In this document: positions 1 to 5,021 of the stretch, piece after piece
How the letters are laid out: each line of letters starts with the position of its first letter
Numbering within the stretch: the stretch's first letter is position 1
Assembly: GCA_019264505.1 (NCBI GenBank)
Contig: JAHUZY010000433.1
Span: 1 to 6,029, forward strand
Direction of reading: 5' to 3'
From: Phenylobacterium sp.
GTDB taxonomy: Bacteria > Pseudomonadota > Alphaproteobacteria > Caulobacterales > Caulobacteraceae
DNA length: 6,029 nt
Program-made: the position numbers and the translations under genes
The notes under the pieces: generated by a model
Seen by the model: only the letters and a program-made list of their open reading frames with translations
Database searches by the model: none
What the model was told of the DNA's origin: nothing

Positions 1-810
1 TGGCTCGGGTACGAGCCGGCGCCGCTCTACATGGGGCGCTTTCTCGTCGAGTCGGTGAGCAAGAGCGGCCCCCGGCGCCGCATGACGATTTCCGCCAAGG
101 CGGCCGAATTCACCGGCCCGATCCGCGCTGCGAAGGTCCGCTCGCACCATGGGAAGACGCTCGGCGAGATCGCGACCGCCATCGCGGCCGAGCACGGCCT
201 CAAGCATGTGATCGCGCCGGAGGTAGCCGCCCTGGTCATCGAGCACATGGACCAACAAACCGAGTCCGACCTCGCGTTCTTGCAGCGCCTGGCGACGCGA
301 TCCGGCGCGGTCTTCAAAGTCGCCGACGGGAACCTCTTGCTCACGAAGAGGGGGTCGAAAACTCTCCCATCAGGCGAGGCGAACGTCTCGACTACCATCC
401 GGCCCGCTGATGTCGCGTCGTGGGAGTGGGAGAGCGGCGGCCGAACCGACTACAAAGCCGTGGCCTGCACCTATCGCGACGACGCTACTGGCGAGCGCAA
501 GACGGCCGTGGCCGGCGATCCCGCGTCGACATCAAAGCACCGAGACCGCCGACTATACGGCTCCAAGGCCGAGGCCGAGGTGGCGGCGAAGGCGCAACTC
601 GACGACTGCGCGCGCGGCAAAGTCTCGGCGCGCATCGAGACCAGCCTCGGCCGCCCCGAGGTTTTCGCCGAATGCGAAGTGGTGCTTGAGGGCTTCGACT
701 ATGAAGTCGACGGTGCATATCGGGTGAAGAGCGTCCGCCACACCCTGGACGGCGGCGGCCTTCGATCCTCGATCACGCTGGAGATCGGCGAGAGCGCCGA
801 TCCAGACTAA
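1..810 (+). CDS. Phage late control D / tail hub protein (P2 gpD family), 5'-truncated by window
   Basis: The frame is open from base 1 (WLGYEPAPLYMGRF...) and ends at a TAA, giving 269 visible residues. Family members usually have about 330-350 residues, so the N-terminus, perhaps 60-80 residues, lies outside the window; the Met at position 31 is internal. The stretch TLGEIATAIAAEHGL, then LQRLATRSGAVFKVADG and NLLLTKRG, is typical of the P2 gpD / late-control-D family. These proteins form the hub joining the tail tube to the baseplate spike in contractile-tailed phages and are structurally related to T4 gp27. In P2 the gene is the last of the tail operon, and here too no further tail gene follows, only a T-run terminator candidate and a 223-bp gap. 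Third positions are less strictly G/C than in the genes after 1750, which fits phage origin. Family assignment is firm; whether the prophage is intact cannot be judged. Confidence 0.88.
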   Translation, partial: WLGYEPAPLYMGRFLVESVSKSGPRRRMTISAKAAEFTGPIRAAKVRSHHGKTLGEIATAIAAEHGLKHVIAPEVAALVIEHMDQQTESDLAFLQRLATRSGAVFKVADGNLLLTKRGSKTLPSGEANVSTTIRPADVASWEWESGGRTDYKAVACTYRDDATGERKTAVAGDPASTSKHRDRRLYGSKAEAEVAAKAQLDDCARGKVSARIETSLGRPEVFAECEVVLEGFDYEVDGAYRVKSVRHTLDGGGLRSSITLEIGESADPD

Positions 811-825
811 GGCCTGCCTTTTTTT
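809..825 (+). terminator. Weak Rho-independent terminator candidate after gpD
   Basis: A short AAGG-CCTG-CCTT hairpin starts in the gpD stop codon and runs directly into seven T residues (819-825). A wider six-base inverted repeat, CCAGAC (802-807) with GTCTGG (827-832), encloses the same stretch. The T-run in otherwise GC-rich DNA and its place at the end of the tail operon suggest termination, but the inner stem has only 4 bp, so strength is doubtful. The rest of the gap to the next gene (826-1033) holds an unusually AT-rich patch around 938-966 and no open frame that I can support. Confidence 0.4.
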
Positions 826-1033
826 CGTCTGGCTTGGCGGATGCGTCCGTCGCTCAACCGTCGTCACTTCTGGCCTCGACGCCGGCCCGCAAGACGTTGA
901 CCCAGGCACGGCGGATCGCGACGGATCAATCGGTCATAACCTGCTGTTTTAACGACAATATTCAGCTTGACGGCGCTCCGCCGCACTGACCTTTTCGCCT
1001 CGCGGCCCGTCGGTGGTCGCCAGGGAGACCCAC

Positions 1034-1426
1034 ATGTCAGACAACACCTTTGCCGCAGCGTTCGGCGCTTACAGCCTGGCCGGTATTGAAGCCGGCGGGT
1101 TTGATGATCCGGCGAAAGCCGCCGCGCGTCGGGAGCAAGACGCCCTAGAGGCGCTCATCGCTATCCGCTCGCCTCATGTGGCGGGCATCCTCGGTAAGGT
1201 CGAGATCGTCGCCGATCACGTCCGCGACTACCCGGAAACCTATGGCCGGCTCGTCGGCGAGCTTGCCGCCTGCGACCGAGAGTTGTCGGGGCCGGCGGCC
1301 GACCTCGCACAGGTCGGCGAGGCCCTGGCGGTGGTCGCTCGACGCTTTGAGCGGGAGGGATTGTTCAACGGCTTCGTCCGCCTTCTAGGGTCGGCGGCCG
1401 AGGACGCTAGGGCGTTGGCAGCGTGA
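1034..1426 (+). CDS. Hypothetical protein at prophage end (130 aa)
   Basis: I do not recognise this protein. It is 130 residues, starts MSDNTFAAAFGAYSLAG, and is predicted mostly helical, rich in Ala and Glu/Arg, with no signal peptide or membrane segment. Its single Cys (in ELAACDRELS) rules out a zinc finger. The ATG at 1034 is chosen because AGGGAG (1022-1027) lies six bases upstream; an in-frame GTG at 1013 would place that ribosome site inside the coding region. The gene follows the phage tail-hub gene by 223 bp and lies 168 bp before the tRNA-Gly 3' end. This is the place of the activator ogr in P2, but the protein does not resemble Ogr. Good codon bias in one frame and the clear ribosome site support a real gene. 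A phage accessory or lysogenic-conversion gene is possible, without direct evidence. Confidence 0.7.
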   Translation: MSDNTFAAAFGAYSLAGIEAGGFDDPAKAAARREQDALEALIAIRSPHVAGILGKVEIVADHVRDYPETYGRLVGELAACDRELSGPAADLAQVGEALAVVARRFEREGLFNGFVRLLGSAAEDARALAA

Positions 1427-1543
1427 GCGCACCCACGGTAGGCGCTGGCGCGTATCCACCGCCTCGACGAGCTAAAAAAGCTCAATGCGCGCAGACAACG
1501 CTTCCGGCGTGTTGACCGGGTGTTGACCGCCGCGATCACCTAG
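1423..1543 (+). pseudogene. Possible small frameshifted phage gene
   Basis: A GTG at 1423 overlaps the preceding stop (GTGA) and opens a 30-codon frame ending at 1515. The +1 frame, open from 1442 to a TAG at 1543 without ATG near its start, reads ALARIHRLDELKKLNARRQ and on to VLTAAIT. That is a plausible basic helix, and about three quarters of its third positions are G/C against about half for the GTG frame. Joining the two requires dropping one base, either near 1441 or within the A-run at 1474-1479, and would give a protein of roughly 40 residues translationally coupled to the gene upstream. It may be a decayed gene, a frameshifted gene, or chance. No function is proposed. Confidence 0.25.
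1509..1529 (+). repeat. Tandem 10-bp direct repeat, 11-bp period
   Basis: GTGTTGACCG occurs at 1509-1518 and again at 1520-1529, so the two copies are offset by about one helical turn and present the same DNA face. The core GTTGACC also occurs once at 896-902, in the gap after gpD; I found no other copy in the window by eye. Near an attachment site, spaced repeats of this kind often bind integrase arm domains or an excisionase (Cox/Xis). That role is inferred from position. The repeat also overlaps the cryptic coding frame, where it could be coincidental. Confidence 0.5.
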
Positions 1544-1572
1544 ATTTTTCGGATTTTGGGTCTCGTTCCAAC

Positions 1573-1590
1573 CCCTTGATTTATCAAGGG
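1573..1590. repeat. Perfect 18-bp palindrome beside tRNA-Gly 3' end
   Basis: CCCTTGAT-TT-ATCAAGGG is a perfect 8-bp inverted repeat with a two-base centre. It lies four bases beyond the encoded CCA end of the minus-strand tRNA-Gly. It could be a protein-binding operator, an integrase core-flanking element, or a tRNA 3'-processing signal. Neither strand has a T-run after it, so it is not a standard Rho-independent terminator. Confidence 0.55.
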
Positions 1591-1594
1591 AGTT

Positions 1595-1669
1595 TGGAGC
1601 GGGCGAAGAGATTCGAACTCTCGACCCCAACCTTGGCAAGGTTGTGCTCTACCACTGAGCTACGCCCGC
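1595..1669 (-). tRNA. tRNA-Gly (anticodon GCC)
   Basis: Read on the minus strand, all cloverleaf parts are present. The acceptor is GCGGGCG (1663-1669) paired with CGCCCGC (1599-1605). The D-arm is GCTC/GAGC with loop AGTGGTA. The anticodon arm CAACC/GGTTG carries the loop TTGCCAA, anticodon GCC. The T-arm is GAGAG/CTCTT around TTCGAAT. The discriminator is U and CCA is encoded (1595-1597). It reads GGC and GGU, and GGC is by far the main glycine codon of the neighbouring genes, so the tRNA should be heavily used. Its 3' end faces the prophage, making it the likely integration target; the tRNA is intact, as expected when the attachment sequence restores the 3' end. Confidence 0.97.
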
Positions 1670-1716
1670 GCTTTTCGATGCCGACCCGTGTGGCCGCCCC
1701 GAAAATCGAGAGCGGG

Positions 1717-1745
1717 CTTATGGCAGAGGAGTTGGGCCTTGGCAA
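1717..1745 (-). promoter_or_regulatory. Candidate sigma-70-type promoter for tRNA-Gly
   Basis: On the minus strand TTGCCA (1740-1745) and CATAAG (1717-1722) are separated by 17 bp and resemble -35 and -10 boxes. Transcription would start near 1710, leaving a leader of about 40 nt before the mature tRNA 5' end at 1669. The boxes lie in the 81-bp gap between the tRNA and the DUF6065 stop codon. Matches are partial, so this is a suggestion from spacing and position. Confidence 0.3.
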
Positions 1746-1750
1746 GCGGC

Positions 1751-2494
1751 CTAGCCGCCGAATTTCGGGGCCTTCAGTCTGCGCTTGTTCACATGGTCCT
1801 TGGGCGGCTCAGCCACCGCGTCCGGGTACTCCCCGCGGAAGTAGAACCGCTGCCAGGCCTCCTTGGTGGCGTCAGGGTCTCTGCGACTGATCTTGGCGTT
1901 GAACTCGGTCCGGTGCTTCTCCCAGGCGGTGTACTGGCCCAGAAGGTCGGCGTTGCGGGCCAGCGGCCGGATCACCGGCTGGAACTCCGCCAGGGGTTTG
2001 TCCTGCACCAGGGTGATGAAGCAGAAGGGCTCGCCCTTGCGGAAGCTCACCCGGCCCGGGCGGGTGAAGATCCAGTTCATGGTGAAGGGGAAGGGCAGCC
2101 ACTCGGTCTCCACCAGGCCGGCCAGGGGCTGGATCCCGTCCTTGACGTGGTTGGGCGGCCCCTGGGCCATCATCGACCAGCCGGGCGGGGTGCGGAACAG
2201 GTAGCCCGGGTGGAAGGTGATCACCCCGTGGCTGAAGTGCGACTTGGCGAAGTTGTGGAAATCCGGGTGGGGATTGTCCGGAATGAGGGTGATGTCCTCC
2301 TGGAACTTGCCGCCATTCCATTCGGCGCTGAATCCCATGGGGCAGAGGATTTCCCAGCCGGTGGTGTTGGCCATGGTGAGCGGCAGGCACCGATAGGGAT
2401 GCCGGTCGGCGAAGCTCTCCATCCAGGCGCGCTGCGGGCGGCCGGGCACAATCTCCGGCGGGCGATCAGCGGTGGGGTAGCACTCAAGCTCCAT
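1751..2494 (-). CDS. DUF6065 family protein
   Basis: This 247-residue protein of unknown function matches the DUF6065 family as I remember it. The N-terminal part [15 protein letters not shown] is followed by [18 protein letters not shown] and then FSAEWNGG; a central part is rich in His, Phe and Trp ([25 protein letters not shown]), then [17 protein letters not shown] and [10 protein letters not shown]. The C-terminus is charged ([16 protein letters not shown]). There is no signal peptide or membrane helix. The ATG at 2494 (MELECYP) is preferred. The longer GTG start at 2578 adds 28 residues unlike the family and would run into the promoter region of the divergent gene; a GAGAGG lies 11 bases before the ATG. 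The gene stands alone, divergent from the ProXp-ala-like gene by 113 bp. The clustered His and aromatic residues could suggest a metal or ligand site, but no catalytic motif is recognisable. Confidence 0.8.
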   Translation of the reverse strand: MELECYPTADRPPEIVPGRPQRAWMESFADRHPYRCLPLTMANTTGWEILCPMGFSAEWNGGKFQEDITLIPDNPHPDFHNFAKSHFSHGVITFHPGYLFRTPPGWSMMAQGPPNHVKDGIQPLAGLVETEWLPFPFTMNWIFTRPGRVSFRKGEPFCFITLVQDKPLAEFQPVIRPLARNADLLGQYTAWEKHRTEFNAKISRRDPDATKEAWQRFYFRGEYPDAVAEPPKDHVNKRRLKAPKFGG

Positions 2495-2541
2495 GGGGCG
2501 TCCAACCTCTCGACACACGGCCGCGGACCGGCCGGACTCAA

Positions 2542-2571
2542 GCTCTAGCCAGCCCTCGCGGGCGCCGTCCA
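2542..2571 (-). promoter_or_regulatory. Weak promoter candidate for the DUF6065 gene
   Basis: On the minus strand GCTAGAGC (2542-2549) resembles the Caulobacter housekeeping -10 element (GCTANAWC) with one mismatch. TGGACGG (2565-2571) is a poor match to TTGACGS, 15 bp upstream, slightly beyond the usual 10-14 bp. A start near 2535 would give a 40-nt leader before the ATG at 2494 and would exclude the GTG start at 2578. Evidence is consensus resemblance only. Confidence 0.2.
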
Positions 2572-2607
2572 GTTCCACGATCGCCCCGCGCGGCTTATGA
2601 GGAGCCC

Positions 2608-3129
2608 ATGAAGATCCGCGCCGACCTGCTCGCCTTCCTGGACGCCCACGCCATCGTCCACCGGACCGTGGACCATCCGGCCGTCTTCCGGGTCGGCGAG
2701 GGCGAGGAGATCAAGGCCGGACTGCCCGGCGCCCACACCAAGAACCTGTTCCTGAAAGACGCCAAGGACCGGCTGTGGCTGATCTCGGCCGCTGACCGGA
2801 CGGTGATCGACCTCAAACGCCTGCCGCCGGTGATCGGGGCCGCGCGGCTGTCCTTTGGGCGGGAGGACCTGATGGTCGAGACCCTCGGCGTCACGCCGGG
2901 CTCGGTCACCGCCCTGGGCCTGATCAATGATGTGGCCCGGCGGGTGACCTTCGTCCTTGATTACGCGCTGGCCAAGGCGCCGATCGTGAACTTCCATCCC
3001 CTGACCAACACCGCCACCACCGCCCTCGACCAGAGCGGCTTCCAGGCCTTCCTCGCGGCCCTGGGCGTCGTCCCCCTGGTGGTGGACTTCGAGACCCTGC
3101 AAGTGGTCGAAGCGCAAACCATCCGTTGA
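2608..3129 (+). CDS. proXp-ala: ProXp-ala-like Ala-tRNA(Pro) trans-editing protein (YbaK/INS superfamily)
   Basis: This free-standing editing domain hydrolyses Ala-tRNA(Pro) made in error by prolyl-tRNA synthetase, so proline codons are not misread as alanine; it acts in the cytosol. The 173-residue length equals the family norm. The key motif HTKNLFLKD contains Lys45 and Asn46, the positions reported as important in Caulobacter crescentus ProXp-ala (from memory). The [11 protein letters not shown] loop (98-108) and the [12 protein letters not shown] motif (129-140) also mark this family rather than the Cys-tRNA(Pro) deacylase YbaK. The ATG is preceded by GAGGAG three bases upstream, a tight but good ribosome site. 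It heads the plus-strand run, 73 bp before cnoX, and is divergent from the DUF6065 gene. Such editing domains are common where ProRS lacks its own insertion domain, as in alphaproteobacteria. The activity is inferred from the family. Confidence 0.92.
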   Translation: MKIRADLLAFLDAHAIVHRTVDHPAVFRVGEGEEIKAGLPGAHTKNLFLKDAKDRLWLISAADRTVIDLKRLPPVIGAARLSFGREDLMVETLGVTPGSVTALGLINDVARRVTFVLDYALAKAPIVNFHPLTNTATTALDQSGFQAFLAALGVVPLVVDFETLQVVEAQTIR

Positions 3130-3140
3130 AGCGCGCTGGT
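3130..3140 (+). repeat. 11-bp repeat AGCGCGCTGGT, copy 1
   Basis: AGCGCGCTGGT begins directly after the stop codon of the ProXp-ala-like gene. An identical copy lies at 4781-4791, at the stop codon of the LON-domain gene. The first eight bases are a perfect palindrome. Here the copy leads into a small hairpin, TGGTC-ATGG-GACCA (3137-3150), in the 73-bp gap before cnoX. Function unknown; a protein site or mRNA processing signal is possible, as is chance in such GC-rich DNA. Confidence 0.35.
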
Positions 3141-3202
3141 CATGGGACCATCTTAGGGCCTGCCGCGTTGCCCCAGTCAGTCCAAGCAAGACGAGTTCGC
3201 CC

Positions 3203-4102
3203 ATGAGCCTCATCGGAGAGACCGCCGCCCCCGCCCCCGGAGGGGCCCTGGTCAAGGACGCCACCGACGCCAGCTTCATGGCTGATGTCGTCGAGGCCAG
3301 CCAGGAGACGCCGGTCATCGTCGACTTCTGGGCGCCCTGGTGCGGCCCCTGCCGCCAGCTGGGCCCGGCCCTGGAAAAGGCGGTCACCGCCGCCAAGGGC
3401 AAGGTCAAGATGGTCAAGATCGACATCGACCAGAATCCCGCCTTCGCCGGCCAGCTGCGGGTGCAGTCGATCCCGGCGGTGTTCGCCTTCTTCGGCGGCC
3501 GGCCGGTGGACGGTTTCATGGGCGCCCTGCCCGAGAGCCAGGTGAAGGCCTTCGTCGACAAGCTGGCGGCCATGGCCCCGGCTGACGGGGTGGACGAGCT
3601 GCTGGACATGGCCAAGGCCGCCCTGGAGGCCGGCGACATCGCGCTCGCCGCCCAGGGCTTCGCCCAGGTGCTGCAGGCCGAGCCTGACCATGTGAAGGCG
3701 CTCGGGGGGCTCGCCCGCTGCTACCTCGCTGGCGGCGAGGCCGAGCGGGCGAAGGAGATCCTCGGCATGGCGCCTGAGGGGGCGAAGGATCCCGACCTGG
3801 ACAGCGTGCGCGCGGCCCTGAACCTCGCCGCCGAAGCGCCCTCGGAGACCCAGGAATTCGAGGCCCGTCTCGCCGCCGATGCGGATGATCATGAGGCCCG
3901 CCTGGCCCTGGCCAAGGCCCTGGCCGGCCGTGGCCGGATGGAGGCCGCCGCCGACCATCTGCTGCACATCATCGAACGGGACCGGACCTGGAACGACGAG
4001 GCCGCCCGCAAGCAGCTCCTGACCATCTTCGAAGCCGCCGGTCCCGCGTCGGAGGTGGCCCGTAACGGCCGCCGCCGGCTGTCGGCCATCCTGTTCTCGT
4101 AA
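3203..4102 (+). CDS. cnoX: Chaperedoxin CnoX (YbbN-type thioredoxin-TPR protein)
   Basis: This 299-residue cytosolic protein joins a thioredoxin fold to TPR-like repeats. CnoX proteins hold unfolding proteins, protect their cysteines under oxidative or bleach stress and hand them to GroEL and DnaK. The thioredoxin domain spans about residues 15-122 with VIVDFWAPWCGPCRQL (active site Cys47, Cys50), KIDIDQNPAFA and cis-Pro91 in QSIPAVFAFFGG. From about 125 to the end it is helical and TPR-like (ELLDMAKAALEAGD...QVLQAEPDHVKALGGLARCYLAGG, then LAADADDHEARLALAKALAGRG). Length is near E. coli CnoX (about 284). The intact CGPC pair, absent in E. coli CnoX, matches the Caulobacter form, which combines reductase and constitutive holdase activity. 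The ATG at 3203 begins MSLIGETAAP and has no strong ribosome site upstream (only ACGAG). The LON-domain gene follows after 20 bp, probably in the same transcript. Confidence 0.93.
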   Translation: MSLIGETAAPAPGGALVKDATDASFMADVVEASQETPVIVDFWAPWCGPCRQLGPALEKAVTAAKGKVKMVKIDIDQNPAFAGQLRVQSIPAVFAFFGGRPVDGFMGALPESQVKAFVDKLAAMAPADGVDELLDMAKAALEAGDIALAAQGFAQVLQAEPDHVKALGGLARCYLAGGEAERAKEILGMAPEGAKDPDLDSVRAALNLAAEAPSETQEFEARLAADADDHEARLALAKALAGRGRMEAAADHLLHIIERDRTWNDEAARKQLLTIFEAAGPASEVARNGRRRLSAILFS

Positions 4103-4122
4103 GAAGCCCAGAGGTGACGCCC

Positions 4123-4782
4123 ATGCCGGGCTACCGGCGCACGAGTGATCTGCCGCAGATCATCCCGATCTTCCCCCTGGACGGGGCCGTGCTGCTGCCC
4201 GGCGGAGAGCTGCCTCTGCAGATCTTCGAGCCGCGCTATCTGAACATGGTGGATGACGCCATGGCCGGGGACCGGGTGATCGGCATGATCCAGACCCGCG
4301 CCGGCGGCGAGCGGGCGCGGCCCAACCTCACCAATGTCGGCTGCCTGGGCCGGATCACCAGCTTCGCCGAGACCTCGGACGGGCGCTACCTGATCACCCT
4401 GACCGGGATCTGCCGCTTCGTGGCCGGCGAGGAGCTCTCGGCCCGGACTCCCTATCGCCAGCTGCGGGTGGCCTATGGCGACTTCGAGGCGGATCTTTCC
4501 CCCGAGGATGAGGGCCCGCCGGAGATGGACCGGGAACGGTTCGCCCGGGCCCTGAAGCGCTATCTGAACCGCCGGGAGCTGGATGTGGACGACGAGACGG
4601 CCATGACCGCGCCCATCGCCCCCCTGGTCACCAGCCTGGCCATGGGCCTGCCGTTCGAGCCATCTGAAAAGCAGGCCCTGCTGGAAGCGCTGACGCTCAC
4701 CGAGCGTGTCCGCAGCCTCACCGCCCTCCTGGAGATCGACGCGCTGGAGGACGATGACGGCGCGCCCCATAGCGTCCAGTAG
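4123..4782 (+). CDS. Stand-alone LON substrate-binding domain protein
   Basis: This 219-residue protein matches only the N-terminal domain of Lon protease; it has no AAA+ ATPase and no Ser-Lys protease domain. The hallmark [19 protein letters not shown] followed by [12 protein letters not shown] is at residues 13-42. [28 protein letters not shown] continues the beta-rich half, and the C-terminal helices include [23 protein letters not shown]. In Lon this domain binds unfolded substrates; what free-standing copies do is not well established. The ATG at 4123 is chosen because AGAGG (4110-4114) is eight bases upstream; the in-frame GTG at 4114 overlaps that site. The gene lies between cnoX and the Trm112-family gene with gaps of 20 and 23 bp, which suggests co-expression and a proteostasis role with CnoX. 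The family is certain; the role is inferred from context. Confidence 0.92.
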   Translation: MPGYRRTSDLPQIIPIFPLDGAVLLPGGELPLQIFEPRYLNMVDDAMAGDRVIGMIQTRAGGERARPNLTNVGCLGRITSFAETSDGRYLITLTGICRFVAGEELSARTPYRQLRVAYGDFEADLSPEDEGPPEMDRERFARALKRYLNRRELDVDDETAMTAPIAPLVTSLAMGLPFEPSEKQALLEALTLTERVRSLTALLEIDALEDDDGAPHSVQ

Positions 4783-4791
4783 CGCGCTGGT
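4781..4791 (+). repeat. 11-bp repeat AGCGCGCTGGT, copy 2
   Basis: This is identical to the copy at 3130-3140. Here it overlaps the last two bases of the LON-domain stop codon (TAG) and fills the first part of the 23-bp gap before the Trm112-family gene. Both copies sit at gene ends within the same plus-strand run. Confidence 0.35.
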
Positions 4792-4805
4792 TTAGAGACG
4801 TTGCC

Positions 4806-5021
4806 ATGACTGAAGACGCCCCCGCCGAGCCCATGCTCGCCCTCACAGCCGAGATCGATCCCCGCCTGCTGGAGATCCTGGTCTGCCCCGTCACCCACGG
4901 GCCGCTGGACTATGATCGCGAGCGGGCCGAGCTGATCAGCCGCGGGGCCAAGCTCGCCTATCCGGTCCGCGACGGCGTGCCGATCATGCTGCCCGAAGAA
5001 GCCCGCGAACTCGCCGACTAA
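4806..5021 (+). CDS. Trm112 family protein (YcaR-like)
   Basis: This 71-residue protein belongs to the Trm112/DUF343 family. Eukaryotic and archaeal members activate and stabilise methyltransferases acting on tRNA, rRNA and release factors; the bacterial role is less clear. The family core is visible as [20 protein letters not shown], then [28 protein letters not shown]. Only one Cys remains (Cys27), in a C-P-V-T-H arrangement, so the four-Cys zinc site of the eukaryotic protein is not present. About 16 residues precede the core. The ATG at 4806 is the natural start with AGAG (4794-4797) upstream; Met10 is an alternative without a ribosome site. The gene is last in the plus-strand run, and its TAA overlaps the stop codon of the converging hydroxylase gene by 4 bp. 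Confidence 0.92.
   Translation: MTEDAPAEPMLALTAEIDPRLLEILVCPVTHGPLDYDRERAELISRGAKLAYPVRDGVPIMLPEEARELAD

Noticed and set aside
967..973. TTGACGG as a -35 box for the gene at 1034
   Set aside because: No acceptable -10 element follows at a usual distance.
1034..1426. Ogr/Delta-type late activator
   Set aside because: Ogr proteins are about 70-80 residues with four conserved Cys; this protein has 130 residues and one Cys.
1573..1590. Palindrome as a Rho-independent terminator for tRNA-Gly
   Set aside because: The minus strand continues GGTTGGAACGAG with no T-run, and the two-base centre is too tight for a normal hairpin loop without opening base pairs.
1737..1746. CCTTGGCAAG, identical to the tRNA anticodon-loop region at 1631-1640, as a remnant attachment site
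   Set aside because: Only 10 bp match, the sequence is nearly self-complementary, and the flanks differ; chance is the simpler explanation. It also overlaps the promoter candidate.
1688..2548. Plus-strand open frame of about 286 codons opposite the DUF6065 gene
   Set aside because: It mirrors the DUF6065 coding frame, its product resembles no family, and it starts inside the tRNA/DUF6065 gap without a ribosome site.
2495..2578. Longer start (GTG at 2578) for the DUF6065 gene
   Set aside because: The extra 28 residues do not look like the family N-terminus and would occupy most of the divergent promoter region.
2545..3967. Long minus-strand open frames opposite the ProXp-ala-like and cnoX genes
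   Set aside because: They lie antisense to clear family members, have low-complexity Gly/Arg/Gln-rich products and no ribosome sites; such frames are expected in DNA with G/C-rich third positions.
3889..4770. Minus-strand frame opposite the LON-domain gene
   Set aside because: Antisense shadow of a well-recognised gene; the product is Gln/Gly/Arg-rich without motifs.
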